Positions 50,084 to 59,700 of a stretch of DNA of 64,000 nucleotides are shown here, one piece after another. This stretch comes from Physcomitrium patens (taxonomy: Eukaryota > Streptophyta > Bryopsida > Funariales > Funariaceae). A program made the position numbers and the translations under genes. Within the stretch, counting starts at the first letter, position 1, and every line of letters begins with the position of its first letter. The stretch is from contig NC_037255.1 of assembly GCF_000002425.4 (NCBI RefSeq), positions 25,013,389-25,077,388 on the forward strand, read 5' to 3'. The notes below the pieces were generated by a model. It saw only the letters and a list, made by a program, of their open reading frames with translations. It did not search any database and had not been told where the DNA came from.

Positions 50084-50099
50084 TGGTGAACTCAACGTG
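50084..50099 (+). other. Candidate primer-binding site of element B
   Basis: TGGTGAACTCAACGTG begins four bases after the 5' LTR. The leading TGG would pair with a tRNA 3' CCA, as is usual. The matching tRNA was not identified. Confidence 0.35.
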
Positions 50100-50321
50100 A
50101 AGGCTTGAGTTGAAAGTATTGGAATTCGTTTATTTTTATTTTTATTTTATGGAGAACGAGAATAAAAATTTTGAAGGAGTTTTGGGAGGAGCTTCAAGTG
50201 GAGCTTCTAGTAGAGTTTCTTCTGAAGGACAAGGTATGTACATGGATCCATCCATTGCTAGTATGTTTCAAGGCTTATCATTACCTATGCAGCAACACCA
50301 AAGCAATGATTGCGAAGAAGC

Positions 50322-50326
50322 TTTAG
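50322..50326 (+). repeat. Target-site duplication of element A (left)
   Basis: TTTAG immediately before the TGTCACGG start of the 5' LTR; identical to 56717-56721. Confidence 0.95.
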
Positions 50327-50670
50327 TGTCACGGCCATAATCATGTAAGCTAATAATTACATATAGAAATAGGTAGAAGTAAGTAAAAGTAGATAAAAAT
50401 AAGTTAATTCTATAATATTTAATATAGAAGCTTCCTAGAAACTTCCTAGATGCTGCTTTGACTTCATAGGTGTCTTTAATTGACTTTTTGGATTAGAAAC
50501 GTGGTCAACAAGTTGGCCATGTGCCACACATGTTGTTAGCTTGAAGATCAAGCTAACTATGTGGGCCATACGTAGAAAAACTTACCTTGTAAGTCAAGGC
50601 ATGTGTCCTACAAAGTCAACACATATTGGAGGTCCTATAGAACGTCGCCACGTAGCCTCTAGTTAGATAG

Positions 50671-50678
50671 TATATATA
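50671..50678 (+). promoter_or_regulatory. TATA box of the element A LTR
   Basis: TATATATA preceded by GTTAGATAG. The same block is kept in LTR-1, LTR-2 and the 3' LTR (56500-56507). A start of transcription about 30-33 nt downstream falls on the CTCTTGTCAA segment. Confidence 0.7.
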
Positions 50679-50680
50679 GA

Positions 50681-50710
50681 GACAAGAGTGAAGGCTTCTT
50701 CGCTCTTGTC
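50681..50710 (+). promoter_or_regulatory. 13-bp hairpin between the TATA box and predicted start site
   Basis: GACAAGAGTGAAG (50681-50693) pairs with CTTCGCTCTTGTC (50698-50710) over 13 bp with a single G.T wobble and a 4-nt loop. The right arm overlaps the predicted 5' end of the transcript. Confidence 0.75.
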
Positions 50711-50889
50711 AACTCCTTTCTTGCTTCTAGTCTAGTTTCAAGGGTCTCTAGTTTTCTTGTCTTTTGGCAATAGCCATTCTAGTTTCTCTTTTCAATATAC
50801 ATACTTATTATTCATATTTTGTTACTTTTCTTTGAGTGAAGGCTTACTTGTCTGAACTGTTTTTTCATCGAGTTCTTGTCCTTGACAGA

Positions 50890-50899
50890 TTGACAAGAG
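50890..50899 (+). other. Putative self-priming site of element A
   Basis: TTGACAAGAG starts two bases after the LTR end and is the exact reverse complement of CTCTTGTCAA at 50703-50712, where transcription from the TATA box should begin. With one G.U pair the complementarity extends to 12 bp. No TGG (tRNA CCA complement) occurs at the usual position. In Tf1/sushi retrotransposons the first 11 bases of the RNA fold back onto such a site and prime reverse transcription; the same is inferred here. Confidence 0.6.
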
Positions 50900-51098
50900 T
50901 GTACTTACAATATCAGAGCTCTGTTTTTCTTGAGTAAGAGTGGATTACTCCTTTCTCTTGACAAGGCATAAGCGTATTAGAAGTTTGCGGATTACCCACT
51001 TCTAAACTGATATTGTTCTTAGTATCTTCTTTGTTATCAAATCTTTCTTTTCTTTTGTCTTGAGAAGTATCAAACAAATTTTTCTTCTTAGTGTCATT

Positions 51099-52103
51099 AT
51101 GGCAGAGCTTGTTGAAATGAAGAGTGCAATGGTACAAATGTAAGAGCAAATGAGGGAGTTAATGCTTGCGATGCATCAACTCAATTCACCAACACATGAA
51201 AGAACAAGAATAGCAGAAAGTGGAGATATAGAGATGATCGGAGCTGCTTCAACATCTACAACAAATCACGTTTCTTCTCCAATTGTACAACACCCTATAA
51301 GCACTAGAGAACCAAGAATTGCCTTACCCGAGAAATTTGATGGTACGAGATCAAAGTTTCGAGGGTTCATCAATCAAGTACAATTAGTAATTGAACTTCA
51401 ACCACAAAGCTATCCAACTCCAGGATCACAAGTCAGGTTTATTGGCACTCTACTTTTTGGTTCTGCATTATCGTGGTTTTCGTCTTTTCTTGAACAACGA
51501 AATCCAATATTAGACAATTTGGAAGCTTTTTTGGCGGAGTTTCGATCTATGTATGGTGAACACGATGCAACTTGTGTTGCAACAAATAAGATCCAAATTC
51601 TGTGACAAAGAAATCGCTCAGTAACAGTGTATGCTTCACAATTTCGACAACTTGCAATTGACATCAAGTGGGATGATGCTGCACTCATCAGTCAATTTCT
51701 TTATGGATTGCAATACGAAGTAAAGAAATTGATGCTCAACTTACCTGATCCTCAAACTTTGAGTCAAGCAATCGATTTTGCGATAAAATGTGATAATCGA
51801 CTTTTCGTATTTTGATCCGAGAATCATTCATGGGAACCTCAATGTTATTACTCAATGGCAACATCAACATCTTTGCCAAACGTACATTCGGAAGTAGAAG
51901 ACATGCAAATTGACGCGATACGTTTTAAACCCCTAATTGAGCAAGAAAAGATTCGTCGTCGTCAAGAAGGATTATGTTTATATTGCAGAGAACCTAAGCA
52001 CACTACTCAACATTGTCCAAAGAAACGACGCAACTATAAAATGAGGGGTACGACGGTCAAAGAAGATAACATGTCGGAAAACGGATTCGTCCAGCTACAA
52101 TAG
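51099..52103 (+). pseudogene. Gag of element A (three or four point-mutation stops)
   Basis: Starts at ATG 51099 (MAELVEMKSAMVQM) and runs in one frame to TAG 52101-52103. Internal stops at 51141 (TAA), 51603 (TGA) and 51813 (TGA) each replace a CAA or CGA codon. The capsid region carries ALPEKFDGTRSKFRGFINQV and SVTVYASQFRQLAIDIKWDD, typical of the retrotransposon gag domain. A zinc knuckle CLYCREPKHTTQHC (C-x2-C-x4-H-x4-C) lies near 51975-52018. The gag frame overlaps the pol frame at 52070-52103, pol being in the -1 frame, so a ribosomal frameshift would be needed; no classic slippery heptamer is seen. Confidence 0.9.
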
Positions 52104-55100
52104 GGACCGTGCAGCTGGAACCTTGTACAATTCCTAATGAAGGTCCTATCCTCTCCTCAAAACCCTCTCCTTGTTTTATAATAGACTTATATTTAGGACC
52201 TAAGAATTACAAAGCCTCTGCTTTATTAGATTCGGGAGCCTCAGCATGTTTTTTAGATGAACAATTTGTTAAAAGTCGTAAAATACCCTTTGTACAGAAA
52301 CCTAAACCAGTACATGTAGAAGTCATAGATGGTCGTCCCTTGTCTTCTGGAGATGTCACTCATGAAACTCATCCTATAAAAGTAACAATAGACGGTCATG
52401 ATAGCTACATAGCTTTTAACATAATTAAATCCCCGTCCAATCCAGTTATTTTAGGTTTATCCTGGCTAGAAAAATATAACCCTCGAATAGATTGGAATTC
52501 ACGTAAACTTGACTTTTTCCAGAGCATTATTAATAGTTCTACCAACCAAGTAAAAAATTATAAATCTAGTATAGTAAAATCCATACTGATAGGTGCAAAA
52601 GCATTTATACATGCAGCAAAAGAAGGATCAACTTTTGCTATTTATGCTGCACCTATTTCTGAAAATGTAAAGACTTCAAGTGGCATTCCAAGTCAATATC
52701 AGGAGTATCAAGACGTTTTTGAGAAAAAAAATGCAGATATTCTTCCTGAGCATCGCCCATATGATTGTTCAATCGACCTCAAGGAAGGAACTCCGCCACC
52801 CTTTGGACCAATTTACAGTTTATCGCAAGATGAGATGGCTGAACTCAAGACATATATTGACGAGAATTTAGCGAAGAATTTCATACGCCATTCAAAATCT
52901 CCAGCAGGAGCTCCAATTCTATTCGTAAAGAAAAAAGATGGATCTTTACGAATGTGTGTTGATTATCGAGGACTCAACAAGATCACAATCAAGAACAGGT
53001 ATCCATTACCTTTGATATCAGGACTCCTTGACCAGTTGAATCAAGCTAAGATCTATACAAAAATAGATCTAAGAGGAGCATATAATCTAGTACGGATCAA
53101 AGAAGGAGATGAATGGAAGACTGCGTTTCGAACCAGGTATGGACATTTCGAATATAATGTCATGCCCTTTGGACTCACGAATGCACCAGCTGCTTTCTAA
53201 CATCTCATGAATGATGTATTTTATGAATTCTTAGACAATTTTGTCGTCTGCTATCTAGACGATATCCTGATCTATTCTAAGAACGTCGAAGAACATGAAA
53301 TACATGTTTGTCAAGTATTACAAAAACTTAGAGATGCAAGATTGTACGCCAAGATGGAAAAGTGTGTATTTCACACTACTCAAGTTGACTTTTTAGGATA
53401 CATCATTTCAAATGATGGTCTCATGATGGATTCTAAGAAAGTCTAAACAATCATGGATTGGAAGATTCCAAGGACAATAAGAGATGTCCAATGTTTCTTG
53501 GGATTTGCCAATTACTATCGGATCTTCATCAAAGATTTCTCACGAGTTACAGCTCCACTTACACGCTTGACTAGTAAAGATAAATTCCAATGGAATCAAG
53601 AAGCGGAAGCAGCATTTGAAGCCTTGAAGACATCGTTTGTCTCTGCACCAATCTTATATCGTGTTGACTTTTCCAAGGCATTTTTTATGGAAACAGATGC
53701 ATCAGATTTTGCCTTGGGTGCAGTTTTATCACAAATGGGAACAGATGACAAACTTCATCCGATAGCTTTTCATTCAAGAAAATTCTCAGCAGCCGAGATC
53801 AATTATGAGATCCACGATAAAGAACTTCTTGCGATCGTGGATTCCTTTCAAGAATGGCGTCATTATCTAGAAGGCACTTCTAGTCCAGTCACTGCGTATA
53901 CAGATCACAAGAATCTCGAGTATTTTATGTCAGCACGCGTGTTGAATCGTCGTCAAGCTCGTTGGAGTATGTCTTTGTCAAGATTCGAGTTCATTATCAC
54001 TTATCGGCCAGGAAAACAACAAGGTTTGTCTGATGCCCTATCTAGACGTTCTTATTTTGCACCAAAAGAAGGAGATGCAGCTTTTGAGCAACAAAGAACG
54101 GTCCTCTTGAAACCGGAGCAATTTCATCTCCGAGCAATGAAATCAACATTGACTGTTGATTCAACTTTTCTCAAGCAAATCCAATCCAGTATGTCCTCAG
54201 ACCCTCTTGTTTATGATATCGAGAATAATTCTTCCAAGTCTCATGATCCTTCTAAGTTCGAGTTCAAGAATAATCTATTATATTTTGAAGGACGCTTATA
54301 TGTTCCAGAAGGAGAAACACGTTTACGTGTTCTTCAAGCACGTCATGACTTTCCAGCAGCAGGGCACTTTGGATATAATAAGACTTTAGAACTCATATCA
54401 AGAGATTTTTGGTGGCCACAAATGTGGAAGTCAGTCAAAGACTTTGTACAATCATGTGATATTTATTCAAGATCAAAAATTCCTCGTCATCGACCTTATG
54501 GACTTCTTCAGCCATTACCTATACCAAAACAACCATGGTCTTCTGTTTCTATGGATTTCATCACAGATCTTCCAAGCTCAAGATCTTATGATTCTATATT
54601 TGTGATAGTAGATCGTTTCACCAAGATGGCACATTTTGTGCCATATACAAAATCTATCACAGGTGAAGAAACAGCTAAGCTTTTCATTGATAATATCTAT
54701 CGCTATCATGGATTACCTAAAGATATCATATCAGATAGGGGAAGTCAATTTGTGTCAAGATTTTGGAGGACCCTTTTCAAGATTTTAAAAGTGGACATAA
54801 AGCTATCTTCGGCTTTCCATCCTCAAACTGATGCACAAACAGAGCGCGTAAACCAAGTCTTAGAGCAATATTTAAGGTGTACTATCAACTACCAACAAGA
54901 TGATTGGACAACCCTTCTGCCATTGGCAGAGTTTGCTTATAATAATACGGTACATTCTTCCATGCAACAAACACCTTTCTTTGCCAATTATGGCTATCAT
55001 CCACGACTTGATACTTTTGATTTTTCAAAAGTTGATAATCCTGCACCAGAAGATATGGCAAATCGGTTGTCAGAGTTACATGCAATAATAAAGACGCAAT

Positions 55101-55597
55101 TGAAGGAAGCTCAAGAACGACAAAAGATAAATGCAGATCTATATCGTAAGGAGCAACCACAACTCAACGTGGGTGATAAGGTATGGCTACTTCGTTGCAA
55201 TATCAAGACTACTCGAGCTTGTGACAAGTTGGACTATCGTAGGCTTGGCCCCTTTTCTGTTTCTGAACAGATCAACCCAGTTGCATATCGGTTACATCTA
55301 CCGGAGTCAATGAAGATCCATCCTGTATTCCACGTGTCTCTTCTTGAACCATATAAGACAGTGGATATACAAGGAAGAAGACAAATGCCACCGCCTCCTA
55401 TAGAAGTAGATAATAATGAAGAATTTGAGGTGGAAGAGATATTAGACTCAAGGCGACGCCGAAATAAGCTGGAATATCTTGTTCATTGGCGCGGATATGA
55501 TATTAGTGAACGCACATGGGAGCCATCCAGGAATCTAGCAAATGCATCAGCTAAAGTGAAAGTTTTTCATCAACGACATCCATCAAAACCAAGATGA
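52070..55597 (+). pseudogene. Pol of element A: protease, RT, RNase H, integrase, chromodomain
   Basis: One continuous frame broken only by TAA at 53198-53200 and TAA at 53444-53446, both CAA-to-TAA. Protease [10 protein letters not shown] (about 52230). Reverse transcriptase [20 protein letters not shown], then [12 protein letters not shown], active site YLDD (53253). RNase H FMETDASDFALGAVLSQ (53688) and YTDHKNLEYF. Integrase: HD..AGHFGYNKT zinc region whose last Cys is Tyr (DIYSRSK at 54460), DDE core with MDFITDLPSS, SDRGSQF, and HPQTDAQTERVNQ. The last 60 residues form a chromodomain (EVEEILDSRRRR, EYLVHWRGYD, TWEP). TGA-ended at 55597. Confidence 0.94.
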
Positions 55598-55691
55598 AAA
55601 TCTCTCTTATAAAAGAGACAAGATTGAGGCAAGATAACATTCAATTTCCTATCCTTGTTTGTAACTTCTTTGCATTTGTGACGCTAATTAG

Positions 55692-56114
55692 ATGGAGAGC
55701 CAACAACCAGCAGATTCAACTCAAGAACCTTCGTTTGCTGACCTGCCGGACGAGACATTACGATTGTCACAACCTTCAAGATGACGCAATCGAGATGAAG
55801 ATCTTCAAGAACGACATGTTCTTCCTCGAATAGATGGTGAGATACAACGCGTTTGGTATCACGATTTAGGAAGGAACTCTCGATGTTTGGTGATTTTACT
55901 AGAGGTAGGAACAACTCCTAATGGTATTCCGAATATTCTATTCGAAGGAAGTTACGAAGGCCTCAACAATGATCAAATAACTGGGTGGTCTTTCCGCCCT
56001 GGTATGGGACACTACCGATGGTTGAGAGGCCCTATCAATCATCTTCAAAGAGAACAAAGATCAGAGTATGTGGCGAATACAATTCGTCGCATCATAGATT
56101 TCCTCAACATATGA
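55692..56114 (+). pseudogene. Accessory ORF of element A downstream of pol
   Basis: 141 codons in sense orientation between the chromodomain and the polypurine tract, with one internal TGA (55782-55784, from CGA). It begins MESQQPADSTQEPSFADLPD and continues with a compact region containing WYHDLGRN, CLVILLEVGTTPNGIPNILF, GSYEGLNNDQITGWSFRPG and INHLQREQRSEYVANTIRR. I know no family for it. It has no membrane span and no zinc motif, so it is not an obvious envelope or transposon nuclease. Base-level conservation in decayed element C argues for a real coding role. The standard chromovirus layout has no gene at this place. Confidence 0.75.
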
Positions 56115-56141
56115 TGACCGCTCCTCGTGGAACTCATCTCT

Positions 56142-56155
56142 AGAAGGGGAGGTAA
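56142..56155 (+). other. Polypurine tract of element A
   Basis: AGAAGGGGAGGTAA abuts the 3' LTR; it primes plus-strand DNA synthesis in LTR elements. Element C has AGAAGGAAGAATAA at the same place. Confidence 0.85.
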
Positions 56156-56716
56156 TGTCACGGCCATAATCATGTAAGCTAATAATTACATATAGAAATA
56201 AGTAGAAGTAAGTAAAAGTAGATAAAAGTAAGTTAATTCTATAATATTTAATATAGAAGCTTCCTAGAAACTTTCTAGACGCTGCTTTGACTTCATAGGT
56301 GTCTTTAATTGACTTTTTGGATTAGAAACGTGGTCAACAAGTTGGCCATGTGCCACACATGTTGTTAGCTTGAAGATCAAGCTAACTATGTGGGCCATAC
56401 GTAGAAAAACTTGCCTTGTAAGTCAAGGCATGTGTCCTACAAAGTCAACACATATTGGAGGTCCTATAGAACGTCGCCACGTAGCCTCTAGTTAGATAGT
56501 ATATATAGAGACAAGAGTGAAGGCTTCTTCGCTCTTGTCAACTCCTTTCTTGCTTCTAGTCTAGTTTCAAGGGTCTCTAGTTTTCTTGTCTTTTGGCAAT
56601 AGCCATTCTAGTTTCTCTTTTCAATATACATACTTATTATTCATATTTTGTTACTTTTCTTTGAGTGAAGGCTTACTTGTCTGAACTATTTTTTCATCGA
56701 GTTCTTGTCCTTGACA
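56156..56716 (+). repeat. 3' LTR of element A
   Basis: 561 bp, same length as the 5' LTR. By-eye differences from it: six transitions, for example AGGTAG/AAGTAG and GATGCT/GACGCT. Confidence 0.97.
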
Positions 56717-56721
56717 TTTAG
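56717..56721 (+). repeat. Target-site duplication of element A (right)
   Basis: TTTAG directly after the CA end of the 3' LTR; identical to 50322-50326 and part of the interrupted gag codons of element B. Confidence 0.95.
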
Positions 56722-59700
56722 CAACCAAAGCATTGCAAGCAGTGGTCAATAAAATTGATGAATTTGATGGAAGGAATATTTCAAAGTATTTAAGATGTTA
56801 TGTTCAAAAAATAGAATTAAATCTAGTTTCTGAGAAGAAGATGATTGAATTATTTGGACATGCCATGATACCGGAGATAAGAGAGCCTAAAACATCAATT
56901 ATGGAGCATTATAAAAATTCTTGGGAGATTTTCTCACATACATTAAAAGATGAATATTTCTTGGAGGACACTGATTGTGTTATTAAGAAATTATTTCTAA
57001 AATGGATTGAGCGACCTAATAAGAATTTATAAGCAATAGATCTACTAAGGGAATTTGAGAGGCAGTATTCTCAATTATCAAAGGTAGAAAAATTGACATT
57101 AGAGCCGAACAAGGTTGAATTATTTCTTCAAGCTGCTGATGGAGAATTACAAGGGAAATTGGAGTTGCTTCTTGAAGACAAAGAAGAAGATGAAGGATTG
57201 ACAACAAAGTGAAAAAATGTTGAAAATACAATGGGTTTGCTTGCAAAAAGAGAAAGGAGAAAGGATATGAGTAATATTCCAAAAACAGTACAAGCATCTA
57301 AAATTCTAGTACATACAACACGACCAACAATGCCTACTGTTCAACCTTCAATATCTTTATCAAAGAAAGGAGATATGAGGATTGAAGAAATTATACGAGG
57401 AATGCGAGATCTTTAAATCAAATTGGCAAGACTTGAAGAAAATACTTCTACAAATAATTTGAAGAATGTTTCAAAAAAAGCATATGTACAAAGATGTATT
57501 TAGTGTGATGATGCTTCACATACTAGGAAGGATTACAATGAATTTAATAATATGGTACAAAAAGGAGTTATTTACTGGAAAAATAGAAAGATTGTATTAA
57601 AGGATACAGAGGGTCTCCTTCAAACCAATTTTGGCAAGGGATGTATGAAAGCATTGATTCAAGATTATTTAATAGAATATGGAATAGCAACATAAGAGAG
57701 TGCAAGTTATGGTGCTAGAATAGATGATAACTTTGGTGGAAGTATAGAAACTAGTGAATTTTGGGCTTTTGCCATTTCTATAATTTAAAAAGGAAAAATG
57801 CCTCGAGAAGCATTATTGACGACTGCAGCTACAATATAAGGTGCAACAGGTTAGAAAGATCCTATTGAGTCTCTTTCAGTTCATGCATATATTGCTAAGA
57901 GCTAATATAAAGCTTTGATGGAAGAAAAGAGATGAGAAAATTTTGATGATACAAGAAAACGAAATTCTTCTAAGAGGCAAACTTGAGGAGACAAGGCTTG
58001 TGAGGCGGCTTCACAAGAATTGCCTATAAAAGATACTTCAGCATCCTTGGAAGAAAAAACAAAAGAGACAAAAGATAAGAATAAAATAATTGCTTATAAG
58101 CTACTTTCTGATATTAAAGTGGCAAAAAATTTAAAAGGGATGTTGGAAGAACGTATATTAAATGCTAAGGTGGAATTTACATTGAAAGAAATTTTGGAAA
58201 TTGCAAAGAAGGAGTTTCATGATGTTATCATTGATAACATTAAGCGAAAGAGGCAATTAATGGATGAAGTTGGAATGAGTCATGCTATTTATGCAAGATT
58301 ATATAAAGATGAAGAAGAGGTTGATAATGGTTACAAATAACCAACAAATGAAAAGAATGGGTATAATCAACGAGTACATTTCGAAGATTATAGTAATAAG
58401 AAAATGGAAGCTTCAAGCCATTATACTTGAAAACATTGGGCAAGGGCAACTACTGAAGTATTGGTGAAAGTAAGAGATATGGAAGAACCAATTGTTGCTT
58501 TAGTTGACCATGCTTCTGAAATAAATCTTATGTCTAAAGATCTTTATAAGAAGCAGAAATGGCCAATTGATATGGAACATGGATGGGCAATACAAGCAGC
58601 TAATAATACATGAGGTGAATTATATGGAGCTTGTCTAGATGTCAAAATTCGGATTCGAGATGTTGCGACAGAACAACATTTCTTTGTTCAAGATACAACG
58701 ACTTTTCCATTGATTTTAGGACAACCTTATATTACGGCAACATGGATGGAAACAAAAGTACTTGACGATGATTTTCCTTATGTAAGGGTACGTAGTGAAG
58801 ATGGAAGGAAAGCTATATAATTTCTAACAATATCTCCTAATCATGAACGAAATCAAGATAGGTTGAGGGAGAAACCATTGCCAAGGATTGTTGAAGAATT
58901 TAAAGATTTTAGAAAGTACCACTATAAAGCAGGATTATGGAAGTACAAAAGAGGAGATACTCTCGTGAGATGTAGGTGCCTTTGATGCAAGTTTTATTGA
59001 TATTTTTGAGAATGGAAATATTATATATAAGAAAATTGATGATTTTAAAAGAAAAGAAAAAAAAGATTATATAGTATTGAAAGGGAATTATGCAAGTTAG
59101 GGATATTAGAAGATGATGAGAGGATTTTAGGTGTTTATGAAGAAAATGGATTAGATGATTCTTTAGAATTAATTGCATGTATTGGATTAGGGGATAATAA
59201 TAAAATTGTTGAAATTCATTTGACGGAGGTTTATACTCTACTTAAATCTCTTCAAGCACCAAAAGTTATTGTAGAGACAAAATATAAAACAGTAGATAAA
59301 AAGGTAAAACCTATTGCCGGACCTTTACTAGAAGATTCTAAAGAACAGATGGAAGAAGCATCAAAAGAAGAGAGTTTAAGAGATCCAAAGAAGATTGGAC
59401 ATTAGTTTGCAAAGGAGATTTTTGAAGAATTGAAGATTGGATGTCATGGTTCTTTATTTCCAACAGAAATTGAATATTTTAAAAAAATACTTGTGAAACA
59501 AGGTCAATCATTTGCCTTTGGGTCTTGTGAAATAAGATGTGTAGATCCTAATATTTTTGCTCCTATGGTTATCTTTATAGTATCTCATGTGCTTTGGAAC
59601 TTAAGGCCAATTTCCATACTGAGGGCATATTTACCTAAATTGGTGGAATTATTAAAAGAAAAGATGCGAATGAAAATTTTGGAGCCTTTTTTTGCTCCAT

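Larger units (their letters stand above)
50327..50887 (+). repeat. 5' LTR of element A
   Basis: 561 bp, TGTCACGGCC...CCTTGACA. Holds a TATA box at 50671-50678 and the hairpin 50681-50710. The six differences from the 3' LTR are all transitions. Confidence 0.97.
50327..56716 (+). mobile_element. Element A: young Ty3/gypsy chromovirus nested in element B
   Basis: 6,390 bp with two 561-bp LTRs (TG...CA) differing at six positions by eye, all transitions, and a perfect 5-bp duplication TTTAG. Order: 5' LTR, putative self-priming site, gag with CCHC knuckle, protease, reverse transcriptase, RNase H, integrase, chromodomain, accessory ORF, polypurine tract, 3' LTR. Domain order and the chromodomain place it in the chromoviruses. 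The six in-frame stops in gag-pol and the one in the accessory ORF fit single C-to-T changes, so it was probably intact at insertion. Relatives in the window are element C, LTR-1 and LTR-2. Confidence 0.96.

Noticed and set aside
50911-50919. TATCAGAGC, similar to the initiator-tRNA-Met primer site TGGTATCAGAGC
   Set aside because: It lies 23 nt beyond the LTR end, too far for a normal primer site, and lacks the TGG; kept only as a competing explanation to self-priming.
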